64,000 nt of DNA. Source: Dipteris shenzhenensis (lineage: Eukaryota; Polypodiophyta; Polypodiopsida; Gleicheniales). Every line of letters begins with the position of its first letter. The first letter of the stretch is position 1. The translations under genes were made by a program, and so were the position numbers. The notes under the pieces were generated by a model. It did not search any database and had not been told where the DNA came from. It was given only the letters and a program-made list of their open reading frames with translations. Location of the stretch: NCBI GenBank assembly GCA_047967505.1, contig CM106539.1, one strand, 5' to 3'. This document shows, piece after piece, positions 1 through 12,269 of this stretch.

Positions 1-1480
1 ATTTTCTTGTTCTTGATACATGATTTCTAAAAACAAAATTTAAACATTATATTAAATTCAAAACTTCAGTAATTTGTAAACTTCACTTAATAATTTTTTT
101 AATAGATTATTTTAAAAAACAAATTATATACTTTTTGACATTTAAATACAAACTTCACTAACTTAAACTCTTATTTTCTTTTTTTTTTAAGATCATTTTT
201 AAAAATAAAATTTAAACGTTTTTTTATTTAAATATAAATAACACTAATAAAAAATATATCTTTAATCTCTTTTTTTTTATAAATGATTTCAAAAAACAAA
301 ATATATACATTTTCAAGCTTTAAATAAAAAATTACGTAATTCCAAAAATAATTAAAAAAACTTTAAAATGCATTTCAAATTTAGAAATATTTTATAATTA
401 TTCCTATAAACTAAAATTTAAATGTTTCTTTATTTAAATAAAAATAGCACTAATTTAAAAAATAACTTTAATCTCTTTTTTTTTAAAGATGATTTTAAAA
501 ACAAAATATTTACATTTTTATATTTTAAATAAATAATTACATGATTTCAAAAATAATTTTAAAAAACTTTAAAATGCATTTTAATTTTAAAAATATTTTA
601 TAATTATTCCTATAAACTAAGATTTAAACGTTTTTTATTTCAATAAAAATAGCTCTAATTTAAAAAAATAACTTTAATCTATTTTTTTCCAAAGATGATT
701 TTTAAAAACCTAATTTTTACATTTTCACATTTTAAATAAAAATGTAAAATGCATTTGAAATTTGAAATATTTTATAATTATTCCTATGAACTAAAATTTA
801 AACGTTTTTTTAAAAAATAACTTTAATCTCTTTTTTTTCAAAGATGATTTTAAAAAACAGAATTATTACATTTTCACATTTTGAATTAAAAATGTCGTAA
901 TTCAAAAATTTAAAAAAAACTTTTAAATGCATTTCAAATTTAAAAATATTTTATAATTATTCCTGTGAACTAAAATTTAAATGTTTTTTTATTTAATTAA
1001 AAATAGCTCTAATTAAAAAAATAACTTTAATCTCTTTTTTTTCAAAGATGATTTTAAAAAATAGAATTTTTACATTTTCACATTTTGAATAAAAAATGTC
1101 GTAATTCAAAAATTTTAAAAAAACTTTAAAATGCATTTCAAATTTAAAAATATTTTATAATTATTCCTGTGAACTAAAATTTAAACGTTTTTTAAATTTA
1201 AAATTTTCACATTTTAAATTATAAATGTCGTAATTCAAAAATTTTTAAAAAATTTACAAATGCATTTCAAATTTATAAATATTTTATAATTATTCCTATG
1301 AACGTTTTTTTATTTAATAAAAATAGCTCTATTTAAAAAAAAAAAATCATTTTCACATTTTAAATAAAAAATGTCGTAATTCATAAATTTCAAAAAAACA
1401 TTAAAATGCATTTGAAATTTAGAAATTTTTTATAATTTTTCTTATAAGCTAAAATTTAATTAAATTTTACCAAAAAGAAA
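1..1480. repeat. AT-rich tandem array, ~204 bp unit
   Basis: The whole stretch is very AT-rich and made of imperfect head-to-tail copies. A landmark (ttcctataaa or ttcctgtgaa followed by ctaaaattta) recurs at about 401, 606, 781, 960, 1164, 1293 and 1439, and a second one (aagatgattt) at about 485, 692, 841 and 1045. Complete units are 203-207 bp; others are 129-179 bp because of internal deletions. This is a satellite-like or expanded minisatellite array running off the left edge. No coding potential is seen. Confidence 0.85.
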
Positions 1481-1610
1481 ATACTACATTAAAAAAACCC
1501 TACCTAGACTCTCCCGCTCTGTCCATCTCCGTCGATGTCCGTCGGTCGCTCTCTGTCGCTCGCGTAATTCCGTCGACGTCCCGCAAATCCGAAATCGGTG
1601 GATGAGGAGG

Positions 1611-2330
1611 AGCTCGATCGAGGTATGCGGAATGAGGGGGGTCGCTCTCCTTTTATAAGAAAATTTAGGGTTTCCCTACCTCGATCGAGGTATTCCGCAT
1701 GCAACATACATATCGGATCGAGGTATACACATGCCACGATACCTCGATCGAGGTATTGTGACATGCCCATACATCTCGGTACATCTACCTCGATCGAGGT
1801 ATTGACATGCCACGATACCTCGATCGAGGTATTGTGACATGCCCATACATCTCAGTACATCCACCTCGATCGAGGTATTGACATGCCACGATACCTCGAT
1901 CGAGGTATTGTGACATGCCCATACATCTCGGTACATCTACCTCGATCAAGGTATTTACATGCCACGATACCTCGATCGAGGTATGTCGGCAGCAGCCGGA
2001 TGCCACATGTCTCGATTGACATATTCGACATGCGGCCAAGTCATCGGTCCAGCATACCTCGATCGAGGTATGTCATCTGCCCTGTCGGATGGCACATACC
2101 TCGATCGAGGTATGCTGGACATGCCACATTACCTCGATCGAGGTTGAGCTAGATTGCCAAGATACCTCGAACGAGGTAGATGTGGCATGTATAGGTGGCT
2201 TGCCAGCAAACCTCGATCGAGGTAGAGGCTCAGTCCGATGAAAAAAGCCCAGCACCTCGATCGAGGTATTGGCTTGGCTTGGTTGTCCTCGTGTGTGATT
2301 TTCATTAGAACTAATACCTCGATCGAGGTA
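1611..2330. repeat. Array of 16-bp palindromes (TACCTCGATCGAGGTA)
   Basis: About 16 copies of the self-complementary 16-mer TACCTCGATCGAGGTA. Thirteen have a perfect CCTCGATCGAGG core, starting near 1677, 1740, 1786, 1816, 1862, 1892, 1968, 2055, 2097, 2130, 2209, 2253 and 2315. Variants lie near 1611, 1938 and 2163. Between 1740 and 1983 the copies alternate at 46- and 30-bp spacing, giving a 76-bp tandem unit with two palindromes; later copies are irregular (33-87 bp apart). The spacers share GACATGCC-like words. Short ORFs on both strands here (repeating YLDRG, PRSR, TSIEV) are by-products of the palindrome. Function is unknown. Confidence 0.9.
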
Positions 2331-4900
2331 TTGGAGACCGAAGCAAAACCTTTGTTTTTTCACTCGAGCGGGTGTCACACTCACCCGAAAGTGGTCCGGA
2401 AGTGGACACCCTTAGCTTGCTACCACCCATCTACCAATTAAGAACACAAGGAAGTTGGACCCCAATTTTTTGAATTACAAAGGAAGTTCAAATAGGCCCA
2501 TTAAGAAAAAGTATACTCACGAGTAAACAATTTCCAATACAACCAGCCGCCGCAGTGAGAACAATACACAGATCCCAAGAGCTGACAATGGACAAAGTCG
2601 CCTTCTCTCCAAAATGTGTTCATGGACATGGACTTGCTTATACTGCCACATCACATGTAAGAAACCTTGAGAACCTTTACTTGTTACATCCACTAGAGAA
2701 AGAAAACTTCCATGTAGACAAAGACATCCAAAATGAGATGGACAGACTAAACACTACGAGAAGATGGTGCACACTAAAAGAATAAAAACACAAGGACCAT
2801 AATTATCACATCATTGTTCAATCATTGAACACAAGATCAGTGAAAAAGAACAATGTAGACATCTAAGGAGCACAACATCTCATACAATCATATGTTATAT
2901 GCTTACAAGAAACCCAAACAAAGAATTCCAATGAATTCCTTCCTCCTAACTATCGTGTCATATAAAACTTCTCTTCATGTGGATCATGTGTTCTATTAAA
3001 CCATAACGTCCTCCACCATTTCTTCCACACGTATGAATTGCAAGAGATAGAAATCATATAAACTCACATCTCTGAATTTGCAATTCACTACATAACTCCT
3101 ACATAATTCTCGAGACTTACTTCCCACAGTCCATTTCAAAACTTTCTTCAATCTCTTGGAAGTAGTTATTTAAAATAACCATCTTCAAAATAAGAACAAA
3201 GTTACGCTTTGAGATTTCAAACATAGGAAAAGAAACAATGGTTTCAAAAAACCTACTATAAACATTATGAACAAATTCCATTGTCATTTAACTATTGACC
3301 ACCCCACAACAATGTACTGCAGCATCCTTGATGACAAACATATCAAAGGAAAGAACAAGCTCCGGCACTTCGTTCGCCTACTTACATTTATGCATGACAA
3401 ACCCAACACTGAACACTCACCTTCAATATACTATTATATTTGCAGGGTCTATGTGGCTATGCCGCCTTGTTTTAAAAACTTTTGTGAAACATGGTCAAAA
3501 ACACCTTTCTCTTTCCTCTCTCTCTCTCTCCACACACACGCACACACACACACACTTGCTTTCAGAAAATGAAATCAAATAGATAAATTAGTTTCATTAG
3601 GCTGCAAGTTACGGAATGTCTAAGTACAAAGAGCACTCACGATCTTAGATCAGGCTGAGGCGCCAGGAGTACGTAGCGACTCCCAATTGCTCCCTTCAAA
3701 GGAGATGGGAGAACTATGCTGCAGTCACCAGTGGTGGCTGCTGGCTAGTTGGGCTGGAGTCTGGACCGTGGCACAAAGGCAGTACGCAGGGCCTTTCAAC
3801 GATGGTGATGAGACATCCACGCGCTCTGTAGTAAAGCTGCTCGTGTGGAGCAGGTCCACTAGATTTTGTGTTAGATTCGTCCGTTCCCAAGAACTCTGCA
3901 GCCTCGTCTTTACAAGTTTACATACATCACACATGTCCAAGTAAACCCAAAAACAGCCTTGACTGTGCAATGAATACGCTATATCATAATGCGGGACTCT
4001 GGCAACTGTTGTCGCTGGGTTTTTTAATCTTGCCCTGGCGTGTCGAGACGCGAGACTCGAGAGTCGAGAGCCCATGCTTTCCGAGGACCACGCCCTCCTT
4101 GAGACATACACACACATTCCTGCTGCCAACTTGAGTCTCGCATCACGGTTGGCTGTTTCTTCTCAGCTCTGTATCGGAGTCTTTGGGCAAGTACCGTGCA
4201 CTGATTCGCAATAGAGAACGAGCGGAGAGGGGAAGCAGCGCAGTAGCTCTCAATTCTCAAGCTGAATCAGACAGAGAAGGACTTGGTACCCATGGGAGGG
4301 GAGTCGGGACTCAGGAGCCTGTTCAGGTACCCTACCGCTGGCTTGTTTTTGAATCTCTGTGCTTGGTGATCCTTGTCTTTATGTATGTTTGCAACTTCAA
4401 GTTGCAACAGGCTTTATGTCGTGGTTTGTTCGGGATCCCTTATTATTATTATTATCATCACCACAGACTCCCGAGAGGAAGATGCTCCTTCCGGAATCCG
4501 TTTCTCTCGGTCATCTCAGCGCCATCAAAAGCAGGTCCAAAGCCTGAACCTGCACGCCAACTAGATTACCTTTTTTAATGCCGACTGCTGTTGCATCTAA
4601 TAGATCCATAAGTTGCATTTACAGAGTTGGCAGTCCGGCAGGCTGCAGCACCACGGTCCACGGAGCACGAACATTCTGTATAGGTTTCGCAACTTGCGTG
4701 CACTAGGGAAATTGGAATCTGGATGGCTATTGCTACTGTGACACTTTCATACTCGGAGAGTGAGGACTGCCATTTGACCCTGCCGTGAAAGCTTGAGGGC
4801 CAGTGCAAACGCACACGCTGGAGCGCAGCGTGGTTATTTTTTTGCGTGGACAGTTAATTAAAATAATAATTAAAAAAAGCGGAAATACAATTAAGTAGAT
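2331..4900. other. Non-genic stretch, no gene recognised
   Basis: No credible gene on either strand. About 3640-4840 is GC-richer than its surroundings and looks single-copy, but its ORFs (up to 134 codons) show no recognisable domain. A short TAT/TCA microsatellite lies near 4440-4465. Confidence 0.5.
3516..3555. repeat. Compound (CT)n(CA)n microsatellite
   Basis: A run of CT dinucleotides passes directly into CA dinucleotides with a single cg interruption. Confidence 0.9.
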
Positions 4901-4919
4901 GCGCGAAGCGCTCGAAACG

Positions 4920-5123
4920 CTATAAGCACTTCAGTCCACTAGCACTATAAAACCCCAACACCGCCAAAACCTCAAACATGAGATTAGTAGTGATATCATC
5001 CTGAAGTGGCACTCCTTTGAAAATCAGAGCATTGTGAACTTTCCATATGAACTGAAGAGTCACTATGCATATGATATTCCAAACACGAATCAAACTTACA
5101 GAGCCATCTTCCAACGAAGACAA
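4920..5123 (-). pseudogene. LINE ORF2 C-terminal fragment
   Basis: A 67-codon minus-strand frame contains IWKVHNALIFKG, preceded by a VWNIICIVTLQF-like stretch. That is the pattern of the region after the zf-RVT zinc knuckle in plant non-LTR retrotransposons; compare IWKLHNSLIFEK at about 6.4 kb and IWETRNNIVF at 33.8 kb in this window. Reverse transcriptase and endonuclease parts are missing, so this is a 5'-truncated dead copy. I could not define a target-site duplication or a clear poly(A) tail. Confidence 0.55.
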
Positions 5124-5295
5124 ACAAGCAATTGTGCGCGACTGGTTGCGCAGTGGAGCGAATGAATTATTTGGTTCACGCGCGTTCTGCTACGCTATGT
5201 ACACATTCCAAGAGAGCACACTGACATCTGCTCGTCCACAGCCCCTCGCTGACTAGCTATTGCTGGTCAGCCTTCAAGCATGGGTGTGTAGATTT

Positions 5296-5381
5296 GTGCA
5301 CTAAGGGCGCTTTGAAATGCCCTCCGTGTGGCCCTATTTAGGGTGCCACCAATAGTGCGTGTGCACTGGCCCTTAGTGCAC
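5296..5381. repeat. 13-bp inverted repeat
   Basis: GTGCACTAAGGGC at 5296-5308 is matched by its exact reverse complement at 5369-5381, with 60 bp between. Part of the right side (gcgtgtgcactggccct) recurs near 5733. It may be a remnant of a small inverted-repeat element; 5382-5900 holds nothing else recognisable. Confidence 0.6.
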
Positions 5382-5913
5382 CAAAGGTGAAATCCAATGT
5401 GCCTCTGTGCTCAAGTTGGCACCTCCATTTTTGAGGCTACATATTTGAGCATTTATGTTCATTTTGGACTCTAACCAATGAGTGATTGACCTCTGTCTCT
5501 GACCATTGTCATGAATGCTCTTCTAGCGATCCAGAGCTTAGAAGAAACTCTCTTAGCTAATGAAAGCTGGCCAACTATAAACTCTGTAGCATTGTAGTAC
5601 ACAAAAAGCTTCTACAAGGACATCAGATAGTGCAAGATCTCATTAAAGATGCATTAAAGAGTAGAATCATTTGGTTCACTCGACCAGTGGAGCTAGGGCA
5701 TCAAGCTCGCATCAAAGGCGCACAAAAGATAGCGTGTGCACTGGCCCTAAACCCAGGGGGCGATTCTTGTAGTAGCAAAGAAATGTTGGACACGTTCAAA
5801 CTTCACCTCAGCTTTCGATGGTTCAAGAATTGAGTCACAACTGCGATGAAAGCCAAGAGACATGAGTGACAACACATCTGTGCAATTCGAGGTTGGCGGG
5901 ATAATGCTTTTTT

Positions 5914-6062
5914 GGGGGGCAAATAAGGCAGTTTTATATTAATCAAACAAGAGAGCACATGATGTGCTCAACAAGCACTACCTCCATTATTATTTCGATG
6001 TTTTTAGCGTTTATGGAGCCTTGGAGTATATTGATAGAGAATGATGATGTTGATGAGTTGAC

Positions 6063-6099
<37 letters not shown>

Positions 6100-7590
6100 T
6101 CACATTAATTGAGGCATGGGTATGACATCGTGGTAAAAAAAGGTTGGATTCGCATGGCAACATGGCCAAAAAATGTTAGCATGACAATTTTATACAAAAT
6201 TGAAGGTAGAGTACTGCCTAGCTAGGCAGTGCTAAAAAGAGGAACAAAAAGAAAAAGAAAGAAGTAGACTCTTGACTCAAGAAAGCAAGTACAACTAGTA
6301 GTGAGAGCAGTGTCCTCACTTAGGAGGGCAAGTATAGCCAATTACTTTTCCGAAATTCCCGATGTCAAGCGAAACAACTAATGTTTCTTGCCTATAAACT
6401 TAAGGGATCTTGTGAGATTAGGTAACCTTTCATACGGAAGTGATGCCGCTCTTGTATTTCTCAAAAATCAAAGAATTGTGGAGTTTTCAAATGTGAAATC
6501 ATTGTAGCCCTACTAATTGCCACAAACTATAAAGCATATAATTGAGTCTACCCTTATCCTCCAATAGAGCATTCTTCCAGGTAGGATGAATGAAGATGGA
6601 TCACCTTTCAAGCCCATCGGCTTATCCTCCACCAAATGCCCTTGGCTACCCTATCCCAAAAATCTGCATATGTGTTTCTTTCTTGCCTTACATAAAGCAC
6701 ATATGCATATGGGAGACACCTTAGGATTCCATTTAGCAATCCTATCTCTAACTAGCAACTTATGCATAAGCAATCTCCATAGCATAAGATTAAATTGAAA
6801 AGAGAATGAACCAATCTTCGTTTCCATACCTCATTACTATCATGTGATGCAAATTGCTTCCATTGATCTCGTACCAGAGATGCCACCCAATGCAAAGAGG
6901 TTTCTTGAAATCTTTAAATGAGAACCTATGCAAAGGCTTACCAAATATAACTAAGAACCTTAAAACTATTTACAATCCTTGAAATTCTATTGCTAGGGCC
7001 AGTCCTTGCTAATTCTATCCAATAGGAAACAAACTATCTCTTCTCCTTTCTGAAAGATGAAACGAATCTGCAATGTCGGTAATGGACTTCCATTGATTAG
7101 TCCCAGGATCTCAAATGTTCCAAAAGGTATTAATTCCTTTCATAAGAGTTTTTCCACAACCCTCGGATGGGTTTGGATACAGGGCAATCCATCTCTGAAG
7201 GCCCATGTTGACAACCAAGGAGATCTTCCCAAAGAACCAGCCCCATTGAGGGATCTAAGACCTGTCCAACAAATCATGTTAGTATTTCCTTTCCAATCTT
7301 GTAGTAACGTGGAGATAATTTTTGACTTTGGCACTTTCAAAGGCAAACTAGAGAGGATGAGGTCTTGCCAAAGCCCCTAATCCCTTGCAGGCCATTCTCA
7401 GAAATCCAAAATCTAGCAACCTTGGACCAAGGTTGATTATGGGATGGTCATGCAAGTCCCTCGATTTATGAAGCTCATTCAAGTGGGCAAACTGGGTTGG
7501 GAGAGTAGATTCACGTGAACTCGATAGATTTACACTGTCACATGTCCACCATAGGTTCTCATGAACTACCTTTTGGCACATGGGGCCTTG
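5914..7590 (-). pseudogene. Degenerate LINE (non-LTR retrotransposon) 3' half
   Basis: Reading leftwards on the minus strand gives, in broken frames, typical plant LINE ORF2 C-terminal segments. About 7346-7060 has an IWDPGTNQWKSITDIADSF-like stretch. About 6900-6740 has WVASLVRDQWKQF, then an FNLMLWRLLMHKL-like helix and RDRIAKWNP. About 6690-6590 has a zf-RVT-type Cys pair (ALCKA), THMQI, FWDRVAKGIWW. About 6440-6400 has IWKLHNSLIFEK. Several frameshifts and stops separate these pieces. The 3' end probably lies near the T-run at 5908-5913, which would be a short poly(A) tail on the minus strand. The endonuclease and main RT motifs were not found, so the copy is truncated or decayed. Confidence 0.6.
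6066..6096. repeat. (GA)n microsatellite
   Basis: An uninterrupted GA run of about 31 bp, apparently within the 3' portion of the decayed LINE. Confidence 0.9.
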
Positions 7591-8206
7591 TAGCTGCTAG
7601 CTCTACCTACATCCACCATTCTCCATGCCCATGAGGTCCCATCTTGTCATGCCACTCCATGTGGTTCTATTTTACCTCCTTTCATGCAACCTCCCACCAT
7701 AGAAAACCTTCCCACATGTCCTTTCTCCCTTGCAATCCTCACGACTCTTCCTAATGGCATGCCCTTCCACTATCTTCGTGACAACCCTCATTCTTGCCAT
7801 GCATGTATCCCTTAAAGCATTCTTTTGTCACCGCCATGCATCATTGGCTTCCAATTCCATGTACCTCTTCCTCCCCTTTGCATACACTATGCCATAGAGC
7901 TGTACCCGCAACTTCTCCCACGCACATTTCTTTCTTGTTGACCATTATTCACAATTTCTCCAATGCACATTTTTCTCTTGTTGAGTCTTGACCATTATTC
8001 ACAATCAAATGAGGGTGCAATTCGTGGACCATGTCACCCAGTGTGGTGCTGTTCATACCATCTCCAACTTTTACGTGAAGCCCAGGATCTTTGGGTGATG
8101 GAATCATTACATTGACTTCATGTGTAGCAATGATGTGTGCTTATGTGAGATCTTTCATTTGCTCGTCTCTTTGTTTTAAGACCTCTGTATTCCACTTCAT
8201 GATGAT
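7591..8206. other. No gene recognised
   Basis: A pyrimidine-rich stretch without a recognisable coding region. The segment just before 8207 may be upstream remnants of the PIF/Harbinger relic, but stops interrupt it and no motif is visible. Confidence 0.4.
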
Positions 8207-8712
8207 TTGCAGCAAGGTGACATTCCTACAAGACTAGCTTCTATAAGTGCTTGCTTCATTTCAGTGGAGAAGCAAGTTGTTCTGGGGGTGTTGAGATTTG
8301 CTAGTGGCATGCAGGTTGTTCAGATGAGTGAGCACTTTGGGCTAGGTAAATCAACTATCACAAAGATCACACATAAGTTTGTTTCAGCCCTCCACTATTA
8401 CCCACGTTCCATTTCATGGCCCATCGATACCATTTCTATTTCTCGAGGAAGCAAGGGTTCCAACAAGTGCAAGGGCTCCTAAATTGTTGTGGAGCTATTG
8501 TTGTGACCCACATCAAGATTGAATTCCCCGATGGAGAGGCAGGCCCATATTGGCATGATCTAAACAAAAGGTATTCCATGTGCTTGCAAGTAATCATAGG
8601 TAGTGATATGCAATTTTTGAATGTGTTTTCTAGATGGCACAAGTCTAGCAATCACCAAATATTTTCAAGAGCTCCTTCTAGTAGGCCATAGAGCAAGGTG
8701 TGCTACTCAATG
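8207..8712 (+). pseudogene. PIF/Harbinger-type transposase relic
   Basis: The first frame (8207-8482) reads SVEKQVVLGVLRFASG, then a helix-turn-helix-like segment (MSEHFGLGKSTITKITHKF). After a frameshift near 8430-8460 a second frame (8416-8691) reads GLLNCCGAIVVTHIKI, a Y(W)-rich linker, MCLQVIIGSDMQFLNVF and RWHKSSNH. This order matches the HARBI1/DDE_Tnp_4 nuclease family: GAIDGTHI, then a VD-DMQFLDV strand, then GWPGSVHD. The first catalytic Asp (in GAID) is Val here, and the Asp of the HD motif is missing, so the nuclease is dead. The expected next block (EQGVLLN) is readable at about 8688-8712 and is then cut off by the LTR beginning at 8713. Confidence 0.7.
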
Positions 8713-9742
8713 TGTAACGTGAATTTCAAATGCCAAAATACACATTAGCTTAAAAATACAAACACACAAAAATAAATGAAAGAAAAGAACGAAAAACCAT
8801 GAGATGGAAGAGGAAACAAGGCAAAGCATAGGGTACAATCTCCCCCCTCAAGGTGTGTGGCTTGTGATCCCAAACCTTGAGTATTTATAATATTTTAAAG
8901 TAATGCATGAGCCAAAATACAAGGATACATGATCCTCTCTCTGTCAAGGCATGTCCTTGGCTTTAGCCATCCTTTTCTCTTGTACATCCTTTAATACAAT
9001 ATACTTTTCTCTTCTTCACTCCTTTACTCTTCACGATTGAGTCTATCACATCCAAAAGACATGCCCAAAAATAATGGGAAGGTTTTAGAGCACTCTTCCT
9101 TATTACATTTTGAAATAGGCCCTTGGCCATTATTACAAAAGCCTTTGCATGGTATAAAGCATTAATCCACAATGATTCAACACCACTCTTCCAAGATCCT
9201 AAGCCAATAAATGTAAAAGGCATTTGAGCCCTTTATCAATTGCAATCAACAATTGCACCAAGGTCATTAATTCGTATGACCAAATATACCAAGCTGAGGC
9301 ACATAGCCTTATACTTCCAATAATTGCCAACACTTGCCAATGTTATTTTGAGCCTTAATATCTCTGATCTTCCTTATTAGCACCACCTGAGCTCATGAAA
9401 CCAAAGCATATAATTAGTAAATAATTGCATCACATTAAATACCAATAGCTTCAACACTTAGCATCCCAATGTCATACACCAAAATACTCATGACTACCCA
9501 TCATAGTACCATCGTGCTAAGAAATGGTCATCACATGCATCTACCAAAAATAATTCAAGTATTTCATAATGGCATCACCCATAATACTTTATTAAATGGC
9601 ACTCGTTTTGCTAGGTGTCCCTCAACTAAACCACATAAGAATACCGATAGAACCCCCGCCACGTCTGGTGCGATTTCTATCCTATTCACAAAATACTTTG
9701 CTTAATTTCCAGATAAGAAATGAGAAATAATTTCTCATAACA
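8713..9742 (-). mobile_element. LTR of an unassigned LTR retrotransposon (LTR-A)
   Basis: On the minus strand this 1,030-bp segment starts TGTTATGAG and ends CACGTTACA, the TG...CA form of an LTR. It contains a TATA-box-like TATAAATA (8882-8889). A purine-rich tract (AAGCAAGAGGGAA) abuts its start at 9743-9755, as a polypurine tract does before a 3' LTR. A second, opposite-facing fragment of the same sequence lies at 17994-18275. The element appears inserted into the PIF/Harbinger relic. An 86-codon minus-strand frame inside it is not considered a gene. Outer flanks show no matching 5-bp duplication within view. Confidence 0.65.
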
Positions 9743-12269
9743 TTCCCTCTTGCTTGAGATGCAACTGACCACAGTTGTGTTTTTATATGAGTCTAGGAGA
9801 TCAAGGAAATCTGAATATATTACTTAGGAACCATTGTGCTTCTTTCTATGGAAGGTGCTTGAATCTCATTGTGTGGATTTTTACTGATCATTATGATACA
9901 ATCAAGGATTACCCTTTTCAATACTTATTTTTCCAAAGGGAGAATGAGAAAAGATTTACCCATCTAATGATGGATATAAACCATAATTTCCTTCAACTAA
10001 GGCTTTCCAACAATTTATACTACTTGATAAACATCAAAGGTATACCATCTTTGAAATATTCATTCATCAATTTCAATATTCATAATGTTCCTGAATGAAG
10101 TCTAAAAACTCAAGTATAAAACTTGCATTATCACATGCTTGACAATCAATTGAAAATCTATTTCACATTGAATTCAATTTCAAGCATCTTTGCATCTTTG
10201 AAGAGATGATATCTTGGAAAATTTTTTCCCTATCACTCGTCTTATTAGGATAATCATTCCTACTCATTACTTGAAATTTCCAATTTCTTGGATAGTGCTA
10301 ACTTGCATACTTCAGCAGAGTTCTAGTACAGATCAAATTATATATCAAGTAATTATATCTTTATCTTTTTGGAGATAATTTCACCAAAGTTTCTTCCCTT
10401 ATCCTTTCCTTAGGGAAATCATCGTCAAAACAAGATTTGCATAAAATATCCTTGAGAGATACTAACTTCAATAATCAAGATTTAATCTAGCTAATAAACG
10501 CTTTCCTTGATAGCTAGGCACATGCAAGATCTGCAACTTGGCAAAACTTCATAAGCAATCATTCATGTATTGCCTTCTTGCTTGGCATGAATGTTCATCC
10601 ATAATTAGAGAAAAGTCTTTTTTTTGCTTTCACAAAGCTAAAGATCGAATAAATTTGCAAATTAGAATACTAAAAAATAAGGATCAATCAAATTTTCTAT
10701 AATTAAGCTATGTCAGGCATCATCATCTTCTTGATCTATGTCAGATTTCTTATCATATAGTCCCCAATTCTAAATATGAAAGAATGTTAATACTTATTTA
10801 TCTTGCCATTTTTATGATCTTGTAAATGGGACCTATAATACTTTCATTGCCATCTTTAGCCAAATATATATGGCCGAATCAAAAGGAATAATGTGATGAA
10901 CTTGTCGTACCTCAAATAGAATTTGGTATTGACTAAAAATTTTACTCTAATATCTAAGCATCTTGAATTTCCATTGGAATTCAAAAAATAAACTCTTGAA
11001 TACCAAATTAAGAAGACTAGGTACTTGGCTATCTATTGCCAAAAAAATCATTTCTCTATCAATTTTACTCACGTTCATCTTTCCACTTGTCTTACCATTT
11101 TTTATTTGTCAGGAGTACTAAAGTCTATACTTGTATAAACATATACTTACTTGAAAACCTTAAAAATGATTTTAATAATCTCTTGAATTTGAAAGATATA
11201 TTTTGGCTTAGAATTAATTTATTCTATGCATCAAAAGAGGCCTAAAATTTCACTTTTCCTCATATCAATTTAAGATATCAAATCTCTAAGGTAGATTAAT
11301 GGTAATTTCTCATATCTACCAATCAATTAAATATACTGCATCCTCATGGAATAGATTTACATTTTCTAAAGATATCATGGAAAATATTGGCTTATGAAAT
11401 CCATGTAAAAGAAAACCAATTTATCAGCATCTTCTTAGTTGTGTCACATCATATTTTTGGGATCATTATTACAAAATGTTTTAATTAATGAAATTATATC
11501 ACTTCCTTTGTGTCCTTCAATTTCTTAAGGAAGCTCTTGTTGCTATAAAATATACTGGAGTTGTATAAAGCATCAAATATCACTCCTCATAATTGAGGCT
11601 TGTCAAAAGTAAATGTGATAACAAAATAAATGCGATATTCACTTACCAAACAAATTACCTTTTTACCAAAATTGGTATGGAGAGTCTTTTGGCAAGGTGT
11701 TCACAATACTAGATTCACTCATGTTTCCTCGTATTACTTTATTACTAAACCAGTATGAAGGATCTGTTCGACAAGAGTATTTGAAAATTGGAGTTCTTGT
11801 TTCTGATAGGACCAGGGGAAAACCACACATTTCTTTCCTCAATCCATAGTTTCTAGATTAGTCTCCTCATGATGGTTAAATTGCTCGGCTTGGGCATTCT
11901 TTACCCATCTCAACAATGAAACATCTGCTTCCTTCCCTGTTGCCTCTTGTTGCAGAGATTGTAGACTTTAACTCACCCTTATTTAACCTAGAATACAATT
12001 AAATACCGATACAAAGTCTAAACTTGGGTTAGAAAATAGCAAAATTCACAAAAGAAATATGTGGCTTCACAAAGGAATACTTGGCTTTATATAATTTCAT
12101 TGAAAATTTTCCGCCATATTCAAAGGTTCTCATATACTCCCTCAAGAACTCGGACTATTGGTGCAGGTTGTCAAAATTGAAGAAAATCTTGACGTAATCT
12201 GCTTTACAAGCAACTTAAGACTTGATTAGGTCAACAACAAGCAATTACGATATTCAAACTGTAAAATTA
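9743..12269. other. AT-rich stretch, probably decayed interior of the LTR-A element
   Basis: Starts with a polypurine-tract-like sequence on the minus strand next to LTR-A, so it may be the internal region of that retrotransposon. It is strongly AT-rich with stops in all frames, and I recognise no gag, protease, RT or integrase motif. It ends abruptly at the truncated LTR of the copia element (12270). Confidence 0.4.

Noticed and set aside
1677-2330. CRISPR-like array
   Set aside because: The repeats are only 16 bp and fully palindromic, the spacers are themselves repeated, and the context is a eukaryotic nuclear genome.
1504-2384. Overlapping ORFs on both strands with YLDRG, PRSR and TSIEV repeats
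   Set aside because: They are the three-frame translations of the 16-bp palindrome. All frames and strands stay open for the same reason, so no protein is inferred.
3725-4129. 134-codon minus-strand ORF
   Set aside because: No recognisable domain, and plus-strand frames of similar length overlap it. It is consistent with chance in GC-richer DNA.
8963-9223. 86-codon minus-strand ORF
   Set aside because: It lies wholly inside the LTR-A sequence upstream of its TATA-like box.
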